Assembly: GCF_032999765.1 (NCBI RefSeq)
Contig: NZ_CP136051.1
Span: forward strand, 4,626,417-4,690,416
From: Imperialibacter roseus
GTDB lineage: Bacteria > Bacteroidota > Bacteroidia > Cytophagales > Cyclobacteriaceae
DNA length: 64,000 nucleotides
Direction of reading: 5' to 3'
Shown here: one piece after another, positions 34,431 to 43,605 of the stretch
How the letters are laid out: each line of letters opens with the position of its first letter
Numbering within the stretch: position 1 is the stretch's first letter
The notes under the pieces: model-generated
Databases searched by the model: none
Seen by the model: the letters and a program-made list of their open reading frames with translations, nothing else
What the model was told of the DNA's origin: nothing
Translations under genes and position numbers: made by a program

Positions 34431-35249
34431 ATGGCTATTCCTACACTACCAAAGCCAAGCCATCAACTGATGGTTGGCCTGCTACTGATGCTCGTGTTTT
34501 CTTGCCTCTCAATACAAAAGGCCGCTGCTCAGTACAACCCCACCATTCGCAGTGCCAGGCCGGGTCAGTCGGTTGGGCCGTTTACCACCGGGAAAAATGT
34601 TTTTCAGGTGCAAACCGGAGGTACCTACAACGGTTACTCGTTAGACAATACTGACCTCACCGGTACTAACTACACCTATCTGGCGTCGTTGCGGTATGGA
34701 ATTCTTGAAAAGCTCGAGATCAGGTCTGCTTTTGCTCTGCGCCACGACAAAACGAGTTCCTCAGATATGACCGCAGGTGGTTTGGGCTTGTGGAACGCTG
34801 GCGTCCGCTACAACCTGCTTGATGGTCATGGGGACAAACCCTCGCTCGGTATTCAGGCTGACGCCCGATTTACTGCCGTGGATGAGGACTACAAAGCGGC
34901 CAACCTCGCTCCCAGAATCATGCTTATTCACGGCCAGAGGCTCACCGACAAACTGGGGCTTACCACCAACTGGGCCGTGGCATGGACGGGCAACAACACT
35001 GATCCGGCATTTAACTACACAGTGAATATTTCTTTTCCTCTTTCTGAAAAGGTGGGGAGCTTTATTGAAAACTATGGCACTGTATTCAATGGTGATTTCG
35101 ACAACAGGTGGGATACTGGCCTCTCCTATCTTGTCAACAACGATTTCCTTCTCGATATGTCAGTCGGTTATGGGAAAAATGACGGAGTCAGCGATTGGTT
35201 TGTTGATGCAGGGGTGTCATGGCGGGTTAAGTTCGGGGGAAAACAATAA
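34431..35249 (+). CDS. outer-membrane beta-barrel transporter-like protein
   Basis: 272 residues. Long N-terminal region with a signal segment LMVGLLLMLVFSCLSIQKAA (cleavage near AAAQ), then amphipathic strands: RPGQSVGPFTTGKNVFQVQT, LASLRYGILEKLEIRSAFAL and the C-terminal WFVDAGVSWRVKFG. This is the Phenol_MetA_deg-type transporter family also seen at 15092. Placed between an ion antiporter and a mechanosensitive channel. Cargo unknown. Confidence 0.78.
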   Translation: MAIPTLPKPSHQLMVGLLLMLVFSCLSIQKAAAQYNPTIRSARPGQSVGPFTTGKNVFQVQTGGTYNGYSLDNTDLTGTNYTYLASLRYGILEKLEIRSAFALRHDKTSSSDMTAGGLGLWNAGVRYNLLDGHGDKPSLGIQADARFTAVDEDYKAANLAPRIMLIHGQRLTDKLGLTTNWAVAWTGNNTDPAFNYTVNISFPLSEKVGSFIENYGTVFNGDFDNRWDTGLSYLVNNDFLLDMSVGYGKNDGVSDWFVDAGVSWRVKFGGKQ

Positions 35250-35320
35250 TCAGCATCAAGAGCTTGCTGCATGTCTGACCCTCGGCTGACTATTATCATC
35301 GCCATTCGTCTGAATTAGAG

Positions 35321-35328
35321 TAACTTTG
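35321..35328 (+). promoter_or_regulatory. candidate -7 box TAACTTTG of the mscS-like gene
   Basis: Exact match to the Bacteroidota TAnnTTTG consensus, 20 bases before the ATG at 35348; this would give a leader of about 12-15 bases. The -33 element is weak. Confidence 0.5.
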
Positions 35329-35347
35329 CACCTGAAATATCAATGAT

Positions 35348-37267
35348 ATGAAACTCAAAGTTTTATCACTCCTCATAGGTATAGGCAGCTGCTTTGCCGG
35401 CCAGGCAAAGCAGGCTGACAGTTTGGTTATAAAGTCCGATTCACTCGAACAAGCCAGGAAAGCGCAACATATCAGCGACTCCATTGCCAACCAACTGGAG
35501 GAATACTCCAACCTTGTCAGACGAAGCGAACAAAAGCGTATCGACGATTCGGTAAAAAAGGCCGAGCTTCTTCAACAAATCACCCTGCTAAAGGAAAATG
35601 ACAAGCTGAAACAAGCCGATCTGCTCCGTCAGGTCAAGAACATCGAAATACAGGATTCTACAAGAAAGGCCGAGCAACTCAAAAGAATCAATCAGCTGAA
35701 GGAAACGGCGGTAGGTTATCCTGTTACCCCGTTCGGTGATACTTTGTTTATGGTTTTCACAAAGCTGGGCCCGGTGATGCCTAAAGAAAGAGCAGCCAAT
35801 ATCACAAAAAAGATTGAAGTGCTTTATCAGGACGACAGCTTCAAACCCGATTCTCTCCAGGTTATTCTTAACGAGTCGACGGCCGACATCACGTTTGGGG
35901 AAATGATTCTGATGAGTGTGACCGACACAGATGCACTCTGGGTGGGGCAGGACAAGAAAGCACTGGCCACAGCACACGCTGCTGCGATATCAAAAAGCAT
36001 TGAAGCTGAAAGGGATGCCAATAGCTGGAAAAATATACTATTGAGGGCAGCGCTTACCATGCTCATCATTGCAGGCACATACGGCTTAATTTATCTACTC
36101 AATCGACTTTTCCGCAAACTCAATCTTTTGATCATCGTCAAGAAGGATTCAATTTTCCATGGCATCAAGTTCAGAGACTACGAAATTCTTCCTCCCAAAC
36201 GTGAGCTGGATTTAACCCTGCGAATTAGCACGATTCTGAAGTGGGCAGTATTCGGGTTGCTGATGTATATCTCGCTTCCATTGCTTTTCAGCGTATTTCC
36301 CTTCACAAGAGGGTGGGCCGCCACTCTTTTCGGTTGGGTTTGGCAGCCCACAAAAGGGATCCTGGTTTCTTTTTTCAGTTACCTGCCTAATGTATTTTCT
36401 ATAGCAATTATCTATCTGGCAACGCACTACGCTATCAAGTTTATAAAATTTGTGGCGCAAGAGATTGCCGCTGAAAGGCTCAAGTTCACGGGCTTCTATG
36501 CCGACTGGGCAATGCCTACATTTAATATCGTCAAAGTGTTGCTTTATGCCTTTATGTTTGTGGTTATTTTCCCCTATCTGCCAGGATCCGACTCTAAGAT
36601 CTTTCAGGGCGTTTCTGTCTTCCTTGGTATTCTTTTTTCGCTGGGCTCTTCCACTGCGATTGCCAATGCAGTAGCGGGTCTTGTTATCACATACATGCGT
36701 CCCTTCAAGGTAGGTGACAGGGTCAAGATTGACGACATTGTTGGAGACGTAGTCGAAAAGTCGCTGCTGGTTACCCGCATTCGTACGCCTAAAAACGAAG
36801 ACATTACAGTGCCAAACGCCAGTATCCTTGGGGGTAAAACCGTCAACTATTCCACCTCCAGCAAAGAGCTTGGCCTTGTGCTGCACACCACCGTCACTAT
36901 TGGCTATGATGTTCCCTGGAGGCAGGTGCATGAGCTGCTGATTGCTGCAGCAGTGGCCACTGAAGGCATCAACGACAAGCCCACGCCGTTCATTTTGCAG
37001 ACAAGCCTTGATGATTACTATGTATCGTACCAGCTCAATGCCTATACCTCCGAGCCCAACAAAATGCCAAGGACTTACTCCGATCTGCACCAAAATATTC
37101 AGGATAAGTTCAATGAAAGTGGGGTAGAAATATTGTCGCCGCACTACCGTGCCCTGCGGGACGGTAACATGGTCACAATTCCAGCTAGCTATCTGCCAAA
37201 GGACTATCAGGCACCGGTGTTCAATGTGAGTAGTCATCAGAGCGGCTCGCCGACAAAGAAAGACTAA
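35348..37267 (+). CDS. MscS-family mechanosensitive ion channel with long periplasmic coiled coil
   Basis: 639 residues. Signal peptide to about residue 20, then a charged, repetitive helical region to about 130 (KKAELLQQITLLKENDKLKQ, RKAEQLKRINQLKE). Several membrane helices lie between about 225 and 440, and the MscS core at about 410-620 has the pore helix GIL-FSLGSSTAIANAVAGLV, then YMRPFKVGDRVKIDDIVGDV and ITVPNASILGGKTVNYST. It releases solutes on hypo-osmotic shock. The extended N-terminal domain is MscK-like in organisation. Fits an ion/osmotic homeostasis neighbourhood with 27054-34281. Confidence 0.92.
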   Translation: MKLKVLSLLIGIGSCFAGQAKQADSLVIKSDSLEQARKAQHISDSIANQLEEYSNLVRRSEQKRIDDSVKKAELLQQITLLKENDKLKQADLLRQVKNIEIQDSTRKAEQLKRINQLKETAVGYPVTPFGDTLFMVFTKLGPVMPKERAANITKKIEVLYQDDSFKPDSLQVILNESTADITFGEMILMSVTDTDALWVGQDKKALATAHAAAISKSIEAERDANSWKNILLRAALTMLIIAGTYGLIYLLNRLFRKLNLLIIVKKDSIFHGIKFRDYEILPPKRELDLTLRISTILKWAVFGLLMYISLPLLFSVFPFTRGWAATLFGWVWQPTKGILVSFFSYLPNVFSIAIIYLATHYAIKFIKFVAQEIAAERLKFTGFYADWAMPTFNIVKVLLYAFMFVVIFPYLPGSDSKIFQGVSVFLGILFSLGSSTAIANAVAGLVITYMRPFKVGDRVKIDDIVGDVVEKSLLVTRIRTPKNEDITVPNASILGGKTVNYSTSSKELGLVLHTTVTIGYDVPWRQVHELLIAAAVATEGINDKPTPFILQTSLDDYYVSYQLNAYTSEPNKMPRTYSDLHQNIQDKFNESGVEILSPHYRALRDGNMVTIPASYLPKDYQAPVFNVSSHQSGSPTKKD

Positions 37268-37471
37268 CATCGGCTTCTTATTGAAAGCCCTTCTAAAAGT
37301 AGCCATAGAAAAACAGCTCGATAAGGCTGTCAGTCAATTTATGTAGGTCGGCCAAAGCACCCGTTCAAACAAATGAATAGCCCTTGTTGATCTGATATTA
37401 CTATCTTTCGGATGCGGCCTGCGCCAACCAGTGCCGGTTGATTAGGTTCAACTAACCACCTAAGCCTACTT

Positions 37472-38350
37472 ATGTTTACCCTGTTCTACCACTGCTTTAT
37501 CAAGCCAGTTTCCCTATTGCCCTCCTGGTTGCTCTATGGCATTTCGGATTTTCTTTCGTTTATCCTGTTCTATGGCGGATTCTACAGAAAATCAATCGTT
37601 ATCAAACAAATAACCGCATCGTTCCCGGAAAAGTCGCCAGACGAGGTGCTGGAAATTACCCGTAAGTTCTATTCGCACTTTTGTGACCTGATGGTGGAAT
37701 CTTTGATGATTTTCAGCATATCCAGGGAGGAGGCCATTCGAAGGTGCACAATTTCCGGCGAGCAGGTATTCAAAGATCTCTTTGCAGAAAACAAGAATAT
37801 CATCATCGCCGGGGGGCACTACAACAACTGGGAAATGCTGGCTGTGGCCATCGACGAGCAAATTCCACATCAGGCTATGGCCCTGTACACACCTCTTGCT
37901 AATAAGGGATTTGATCGGCTCATGAGAAACTCCAGAGGCAAATACGGCCTACAGCTATATCCGAAGAAACGATTTTGGGAGATTTTTGAAGCCAGAGACG
38001 GGCCGCTCTTTGCTGCCGTGTTTGGTGCCGACCAGTTCCCCACAAAGAGTAAGAACGTTTTTTGGACCACTTTCCTCAACCAGGAAACCTGCGTGGCTTT
38101 CGGAACCGAAAAATATGCAGTAGAACAAGACTGTGCCGTCGTCTTTGGCCGGATCATCAAAGTTAAAAGAGGCTGCTACCAAATGGACTTTGAATTGATT
38201 ACGAAGGACGCTACCAAAGAACCCTTTGGCGCCATCACAAAAAAACACGTAGCATTGCTGGAAGCCGATATAAAAAGACATCCTGAGTATTGGTTATGGA
38301 CGCACAGGCGGTGGAAGAGGAGCCGACCCGTCGATCAGCCGATCCACTAA
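37472..38350 (+). CDS. lipid A biosynthesis acyltransferase (LpxL/HtrB family)
   Basis: 292 residues with an N-terminal membrane-associated helix (LPSWLLYGISDFLSFILFYG). The acyltransferase motif HX4E is in IIAGGHYNNWEMLAVAI; later family blocks are LQLYPKKRFWEIFEARDG and the C-terminal HPEYWLWTHRRWKRSRP. It transfers an acyl chain to lipid A or a related lipid at the inner membrane. Upstream, ctatctttcgga at 37401-37412 resembles a -7 region and recurs on the minus strand before the DUF2490 gene at 44292. Stand-alone gene. Confidence 0.9.
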   Translation: MFTLFYHCFIKPVSLLPSWLLYGISDFLSFILFYGGFYRKSIVIKQITASFPEKSPDEVLEITRKFYSHFCDLMVESLMIFSISREEAIRRCTISGEQVFKDLFAENKNIIIAGGHYNNWEMLAVAIDEQIPHQAMALYTPLANKGFDRLMRNSRGKYGLQLYPKKRFWEIFEARDGPLFAAVFGADQFPTKSKNVFWTTFLNQETCVAFGTEKYAVEQDCAVVFGRIIKVKRGCYQMDFELITKDATKEPFGAITKKHVALLEADIKRHPEYWLWTHRRWKRSRPVDQPIH

Positions 38351-38441
38351 GCAGTCGGTTGATTTTGACTGGTGGAGTGCAAAAGTTCAAAGGTCTTTTT
38401 ACATTCGACTTGGTCAAACAATTAAAGCAGCCACATTGCTT

Positions 38442-39953
38442 ATGAAAAAACTACTCTATCTCTCATTCATTATTCTTTACTTTGGTGACGCCATAGCACA
38501 AGAAAAGGAAAGTGAAAAACCAACCGGGCCGATCCCAGAAGGTGAAGTGGCCACCACCAAACAAACGGTAAAAATTAATGGCACCACCATAGAACTGACT
38601 GCCAAAGCTGGCACTGTTCAGCTTCGGGACGAGAACAATGAGCCTATTGCCCTTTTTGGCTTTACGAGCTACGTAAAGGAAGGTGCTCCGTCCACCAGGC
38701 CCATCGTTTTCTCCTACAATGGCGGACCAGGTTCTTCCTCATTTTGGCTTCACATGGGCGTAATGGGTCCGAAAAGGATTGTAGTGAACGATCCAAACTT
38801 CAACTCAGCGGCTCCTTACCAGCTTGTTAATAACGATTACTCGATCCTCGATGTCGCCGACCTGGTAATGATTGATCCCGTGGGTACCGGGCTGAGCGTG
38901 CCGATCGGTAAAGCTAAATTCGAAGACTTCTGGGGCGTAGACCAGGATATTCGCAGCATCAGTCTCTTCATCACGCAGTATCTGATTGACAACAGCCGCA
39001 TGAACTCGCCCAAGTTTTTGCTGGGAGAGAGCTATGGCACTTTCAGAAACGCCGGAGTGATGAACAGCCTGCTCGATCAGGGCATTGCCATGAATGGGGT
39101 CATCATGGTGTCGGCTGTTTTCGACCTGAGGACGCTGCTCTTTCCTCCTAACGACGACCTGCCCTACATAGTGCATTTCCCAACCTATGCAGCCACGGCC
39201 TGGTACCACAACAAGGTGGCCAACAAACCAGCCACCGTAGAAGCTTACATGACAACAGTGCGAAAATTCACCGAAGAGGAGTATGCTCCAGCCCTTTTTA
39301 AAGGCGATCAGCTTTCAGGGGGGGAGAAATCCGCTATGGCAGCAAAGCTAAGTGCACTTTCTGGTGTTTCATCCGACTATTGGCTCAAAGCCGACCTCAG
39401 GGTGCAGGCCGATGAGTTTTTTCAGGAGCTGCTAAGAGACGAAGGGAATACCGTAGGTCGGCTCGACTCCAGGTACAAAGGCATCAGCCAGGATGGCATC
39501 GGCCAGTTTGCTGACTACGATCCGCAAAGTGCTGCGATCTCACCGGCCTATATCCAGGGCTTTCTTCACTACTTCCACAACGACCTGAAGGTGAATAAAA
39601 AATTGACCTACACAGTTACAGCGGGAAGAAGAGACGGCTTCAAGTGGGACTGGAAGCATAAAGGCAACTTTGCCTGGGGAGCAACCGCCGCTATTAATAC
39701 GGGCATCGACATGGCCGAAGCCATGAGCAAGGCGCCCAATATGAAAGTATTGATCCTCAACGGTTACTACGATATTGCTACCGTATTTTATGGTGTAGAG
39801 CACAGCATCAACCACCTTGGGCTGACCAAAGAAGTGAAGGACAATATTATTATGAAGTATTACGAGGCTGGCCATATGATGTACACTCACCAACCTTCAT
39901 TGGAGAAGTTCAAGAAAGACGTCGGGACGTTCATTGTGGAAAATGCCAGATAG
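38442..39953 (+). CDS. secreted S10 serine carboxypeptidase-like peptidase
   Basis: 503 residues from the ATG at 38442, signal peptide ending GDAIAQ. S10 family hallmarks: FSYNGGPGSSSFWLHMGVMG (oxyanion loop), FLLGESYGTFRNAGVMN with the nucleophile Ser in GESYG, VLILNGYYDIATVFYG (Asp) and KYYEAGHMMYTHQPS (His). It would remove C-terminal residues from peptides in the periplasm. The end overlaps the next gene by 11 bases, starting a run of three overlapping genes. Confidence 0.92.
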   Translation: MKKLLYLSFIILYFGDAIAQEKESEKPTGPIPEGEVATTKQTVKINGTTIELTAKAGTVQLRDENNEPIALFGFTSYVKEGAPSTRPIVFSYNGGPGSSSFWLHMGVMGPKRIVVNDPNFNSAAPYQLVNNDYSILDVADLVMIDPVGTGLSVPIGKAKFEDFWGVDQDIRSISLFITQYLIDNSRMNSPKFLLGESYGTFRNAGVMNSLLDQGIAMNGVIMVSAVFDLRTLLFPPNDDLPYIVHFPTYAATAWYHNKVANKPATVEAYMTTVRKFTEEEYAPALFKGDQLSGGEKSAMAAKLSALSGVSSDYWLKADLRVQADEFFQELLRDEGNTVGRLDSRYKGISQDGIGQFADYDPQSAAISPAYIQGFLHYFHNDLKVNKKLTYTVTAGRRDGFKWDWKHKGNFAWGATAAINTGIDMAEAMSKAPNMKVLILNGYYDIATVFYGVEHSINHLGLTKEVKDNIIMKYYEAGHMMYTHQPSLEKFKKDVGTFIVENAR

Positions 39954-40797
39954 GAGCCAATCACCGAAAGCCCCACCCATTAAGGTAGCCCATTTGTTTC
40001 GTCCACTTGACGAAGCGCTGATGAAGCTGCTGGCCTCATTGAATGACGATGACTGGCAAAAGCCAACGCCTGCGAAGCACTGGAACGTGAAGGATGTCGC
40101 TGCCCATTTGCTGGACGGTAATCTTAGAACTTTGTCTATCCAACGTGATGGCTACTTTGGCGAAGCACCTCCTCCGATAAAAACTTATGAAGACCTTGTC
40201 GGCTGGCTCAATCTGCTCAACGCTGATTGGGTAAAAGCCAGCAAAAGACTGAGCCCGAATGTTCTTCGAATACTTCACCAGGCAACGGGCCCGCTGACCT
40301 CTGCCTATTATGAGTCACTGCCTTTGTGGGACGAAGCGATTTTCGCTGTGGATTGGGCGGGTGAGTCGAAAAGCTACAACTGGATGCACCTGGCCCGGGA
40401 ATACACTGAGAAGTGGCACCACCAGCAGCAGATAAGGGAAGCTGTTGGGAAGCCCGGCATCATGACCAGGGCATTTTTCTTTCCCATGATAGCCACCTAC
40501 TTCACGGCCCTGCCACATACTTTCAGAAATATAGCAGCGCCTGAGGGGACGCTGGTCACTGCTACGGTAAGCGGCCAGGTGGGTGGAGCGTGGCATTTGG
40601 AAAGGCAAAATTCGAACTGGGTGCTGGTTGACAAGCCCGGCCGGGTGCCAGATACTGCTGTGGAAATAGCCCCCGAACTAGCCTGGAAGCTATTTTCGAA
40701 AAACATCAGGCCAGGCGACGTCAAAGACCGGCTTAAAGTAGAGGGTGATAAACTTCTGGCAGCTCAGGTACTCCAAATGGTGTCAGTAATGGCATGA
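39943..40797 (+). CDS. DinB-like / maleylpyruvate isomerase-family protein
   Basis: 284 residues from the ATG at 39943 (MPDRSQSPKAPP). The N-terminal MDMPI/DinB four-helix domain has KHWNVKDVAAHLLDGNLRTL and LAREYTEKWHHQQQIREAVG, whose His residues are placed to bind a divalent metal. A C-terminal domain of about 90 residues follows (LVTATVSGQVGGAWHLE). Such proteins use small thiols or act as metal-dependent transferases/isomerases; the substrate here is unknown. Overlaps its neighbours at both ends. Confidence 0.78.
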   Translation: MPDRSQSPKAPPIKVAHLFRPLDEALMKLLASLNDDDWQKPTPAKHWNVKDVAAHLLDGNLRTLSIQRDGYFGEAPPPIKTYEDLVGWLNLLNADWVKASKRLSPNVLRILHQATGPLTSAYYESLPLWDEAIFAVDWAGESKSYNWMHLAREYTEKWHHQQQIREAVGKPGIMTRAFFFPMIATYFTALPHTFRNIAAPEGTLVTATVSGQVGGAWHLERQNSNWVLVDKPGRVPDTAVEIAPELAWKLFSKNIRPGDVKDRLKVEGDKLLAAQVLQMVSVMA

Positions 40798-41981
40798 AGC
40801 AAATGAGCAAAACACCACCCAAAGCCAGCGCTATCCTCCCCATCATTGTATTGGCCCAATTTGCCTGCACGTCGTTGTGGTTTGCAGGCAATGCTGTATC
40901 AAGAGACCTCGTTGTTTTGTATCAGCTAGGCGACGGCACGCCGGGTCACTTAACAAGCGCTGTTCAGTTTGGCTTCATTAGCGGCACACTGGTGTTTGCG
41001 CTCCTTGGTGTCTCGGATCGCTTCCCCCCTTCCAGGGTTTTTATGGTATGTGCGCTGCTAGGCGCAACAGCCAACCTGTTGGTGCTTTTACCCGATCAGG
41101 GGCTGACCTCTTTGTTAGTCATCAGGTTCGCTACGGGCTTTTTTCTGGCTGGCATTTATCCCGTGGGGATGAAGATTGCTTCAGATTATCATGAAAAAGG
41201 GCTCGGCAAGGCGCTGGGCTTTCTTGTCGGAGCCCTGGTACTTGGCACGGCCTTCCCTCATTTAATCAAGAGCATTGGGCAGGGGCTTAGCTGGCAAATC
41301 GTTTTTATCTGCACATCAACCATTTCGGCTCTGGGAGGCATTTTCTTGTTTCTCACTGTACCTGACGGGCCATTCCGCAAACCAAGCGTTAAAATTGACT
41401 TGCTTGTTTCGCTGGAAGTCTTCAAAAAGAAAGACTTTCGAAGGGCTGCGTTCGGCTACTTTGGCCACATGTGGGAGCTTTATGCATTCTGGGCCTTCGT
41501 TCCTATTGTGTTTTCACTCTACCAGGATAGCCACCCCTTAACCACATTAAACGTATCCTTTCTCTCCTTTATCGTCATTGGAGCAGGTGCCTTTTCTTGT
41601 ATTGCAGGCGGCTATATTTCAGCAGCACGAGGCAGTAAATTTGTTGCCCAAATGGCGCTGACTATTTCCGGCTTGTGTTGCCTTTTGTCTCCTTTTGGCT
41701 ACCAGCTGCCCTTTGCTCTTTTTATTGTGTTTCTACTCATTTGGGGAGCTTCTGTTGTGGCCGATTCGCCGCAGTTCTCTACGCTGGTTGCTCAGTCGGC
41801 ACCGAAGGAGAATACAGGTACGGCGCTCACAATTGTTAACTGCCTAGGCTTTTCCATAACAATTTTCAGTATCGAAGTGGTGCAGTGGCTCATGCACTAT
41901 GGCTCACCCACCTTAGCCCTCCTGGCCCTTGCCCCGGGCCCTGTTTTAGGCGTATTGGCTACTGTCAGGAAGAATAAATAG
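40794..41981 (+). CDS. MFS transporter
   Basis: 395 residues, about 12 membrane helices. Conserved pieces: FACTSLWFAGNAVSRDLVVL, the helix 2-3 loop ALLGVSDRFPPSRVFMVCAL, the helix 4 motif IRFATGFFLAGIYPVGMKIA and a mid-loop DGPFRKPSVKIDLLVSLEVF. Resembles nitrate/cyanate-type or general drug-type major facilitators; substrate unknown. The start overlaps the previous gene (ATGA), so it is co-translated with the DinB-like protein. A second ATG at 40803 is possible. Confidence 0.85.
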   Translation: MKQMSKTPPKASAILPIIVLAQFACTSLWFAGNAVSRDLVVLYQLGDGTPGHLTSAVQFGFISGTLVFALLGVSDRFPPSRVFMVCALLGATANLLVLLPDQGLTSLLVIRFATGFFLAGIYPVGMKIASDYHEKGLGKALGFLVGALVLGTAFPHLIKSIGQGLSWQIVFICTSTISALGGIFLFLTVPDGPFRKPSVKIDLLVSLEVFKKKDFRRAAFGYFGHMWELYAFWAFVPIVFSLYQDSHPLTTLNVSFLSFIVIGAGAFSCIAGGYISAARGSKFVAQMALTISGLCCLLSPFGYQLPFALFIVFLLIWGASVVADSPQFSTLVAQSAPKENTGTALTIVNCLGFSITIFSIEVVQWLMHYGSPTLALLALAPGPVLGVLATVRKNK

Positions 41982-41993
41982 ATTCAATAAAAT

Positions 41994-42008
41994 AAGGCAC
42001 TGCCTTTT
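41994..42008 (+). terminator. weak hairpin after the MFS gene
   Basis: Short stem aaggc/gcctt with a 3-base loop and four T, 13 bases past the MFS stop. Too short to be sure. Confidence 0.3.
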
Positions 42009-42078
42009 CTAATTGGCTTTATCCGCCTAAATTATCGATTATAACCGTGGGCCAACCTACAGGCCATTGAGCATTATT

Positions 42079-42813
42079 ATGAAAGATCGATTTTCCGACA
42101 AAGCCAGCGGCTATGCCGCCTTCCGGCCCAAGTACCCTGAGACGCTTTTCAATCACCTCTACACTCATACAAAGACTTTCGATGCTGCCTGGGATGCCGG
42201 CACAGGCAATGGACAGGTGGCAGCAGTGCTGGCAGGTAAATTCAACAGGGTGTATGCCACTGATATTAGTATAAAACAACTGATGAAGGTGCCGAATATG
42301 GCGAACCTAAGTAGTTTTGTCGCAGACGAAGCAGCTCCTCAAATTTCGGACACCTCCATCGATTTGATCACTGTAGCGCAGGCCATTCACTGGTTTCAGA
42401 TAGATAAATTCTGTGATGAGGTAACCAGAGTAGCCAAACCTGGGGCTTTGCTAGCCACCTGGGGCTACGGCCTGATGCAACTCCCCCCAGCCTATCAGCC
42501 AGCGGTTGATTACTTCTACAGCAAGGTAGTTGGCCCCTATTGGGATGCCGAAAGAAAGCACATCGACAATAGCTATGCCGACATCTCTATTCCTTTTAAG
42601 GAGCTGAAGCCCTCCGAACACTTTGAGATGATCTACAAATGGAATACAGAAAACCTGGAGGGGTACCTCAACACCTGGTCGTCGGTAGGCAACTACATCA
42701 AAGAAAAGAAAGAGAACCCGGTCACTCCCTTTATCAAAGAACTGAAAACCAATGGCCTGCCAGAGAGCTTTCCTGTATCCTTCCCGCTTTTTGTTCGCCT
42801 TTTCAGGCTTTAA
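42079..42813 (+). CDS. class I SAM-dependent methyltransferase
   Basis: 244 residues from the ATG at 42079 (MKDRFSDKASGYAAFRPKYP). SAM-binding motif I AAWDAGTGNGQVAAVLAG, motif II acidic end VYATDIS, then DLITVAQAIHWFQIDKFCDE and VAKPGALLATWGYG. The N-terminal FSDKASGYAAFRPKYPE is characteristic of the methyltransferase_11-type group of small-molecule methylases. Substrate unknown. Overlaps the convergent DUF2490 gene by 4 bases. Confidence 0.88.
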   Translation: MKDRFSDKASGYAAFRPKYPETLFNHLYTHTKTFDAAWDAGTGNGQVAAVLAGKFNRVYATDISIKQLMKVPNMANLSSFVADEAAPQISDTSIDLITVAQAIHWFQIDKFCDEVTRVAKPGALLATWGYGLMQLPPAYQPAVDYFYSKVVGPYWDAERKHIDNSYADISIPFKELKPSEHFEMIYKWNTENLEGYLNTWSSVGNYIKEKKENPVTPFIKELKTNGLPESFPVSFPLFVRLFRL

Positions 42814-43526
42814 AGTGGGTTGATGGTATAAATGAACTTCAGCTGTATGATGTGGTCGGTAAAATAAAACTGTTCAGCCTTCAACGTTCTACCCCATTGC
42901 AGCATGTAGTAGGCATCTACCCTTATGGCCGGAGAAAGACTATTGCTTACTCCGAAATAGACCCGCTCTGTATTGAAGAACTGGTCGCTCAAGTGACCGG
43001 AGTTGGTGGTCAAAAAAGGCTCGTATTGAAGTGCCAGCTGAGCACTTTTTCCGCTGGCGTTTTTTTCCTTCAAAGGGTAGTTTAACCCTAACCGGTAACG
43101 AAGTCGCAGGTTTTGGTAGTTGTCGGCACCTTCCTGATAAAACGTCCTTTCTTCCACTCTGAAATAGTGCTGCAAGTCCAGTTTCCAAAACAAATGATGT
43201 GTGTACTGCACACCAGCCCAGTACCGAATTTCGTTTCTCAACTCCAGGTCATGGTCCTTTAGCCTGAACCACCCAACACCTCCGAGCACCGTTACCTTTT
43301 TAGAGATAGTATGGCTGATGCCCGGCCTTAAAACAGTTTGTTTCCAGTCGATGTCGTTGAGCCTTGTTCGATAGTATATATCACTAGACAGCCTGGTTTT
43401 GGCGGAAAGGTTGTAATTGATAGTAGGGTCTATCCAAAGCTGAAAGTTGGAATTGCTTTGAGAAGACTGAGCACTAACAAACCGTAGGTTTGCTAACAAT
43501 AGGGTGAAAAAAAGGTAGAATCGCAT
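42810..43526 (-). CDS. DUF2490 outer-membrane protein
   Basis: 238 residues from the ATG at 43526 (MRFYLFFTLLLANLRFVSAQ, signal peptide). A barrel of about eight long strands, with FQLWIDPTINYNLSAKTRLS, VLGGVGWFRLKDHDLELRNE and YFRVEERTFYQEGADNYQNL: the DUF2490 pattern (HFRxEER-like). Paralogue of the next gene. Function unknown. Confidence 0.82.
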   Translation of the reverse strand: MRFYLFFTLLLANLRFVSAQSSQSNSNFQLWIDPTINYNLSAKTRLSSDIYYRTRLNDIDWKQTVLRPGISHTISKKVTVLGGVGWFRLKDHDLELRNEIRYWAGVQYTHHLFWKLDLQHYFRVEERTFYQEGADNYQNLRLRYRLGLNYPLKEKNASGKSAQLALQYEPFLTTNSGHLSDQFFNTERVYFGVSNSLSPAIRVDAYYMLQWGRTLKAEQFYFTDHIIQLKFIYTINPL

Positions 43527-43605
43527 CAAACGATAAATTTGATGCAAGTAGGTAAATAGCGATGATTATTTAATCAGGTTTTTGAAAAAATAGCCGCTAA
43601 CCGGC

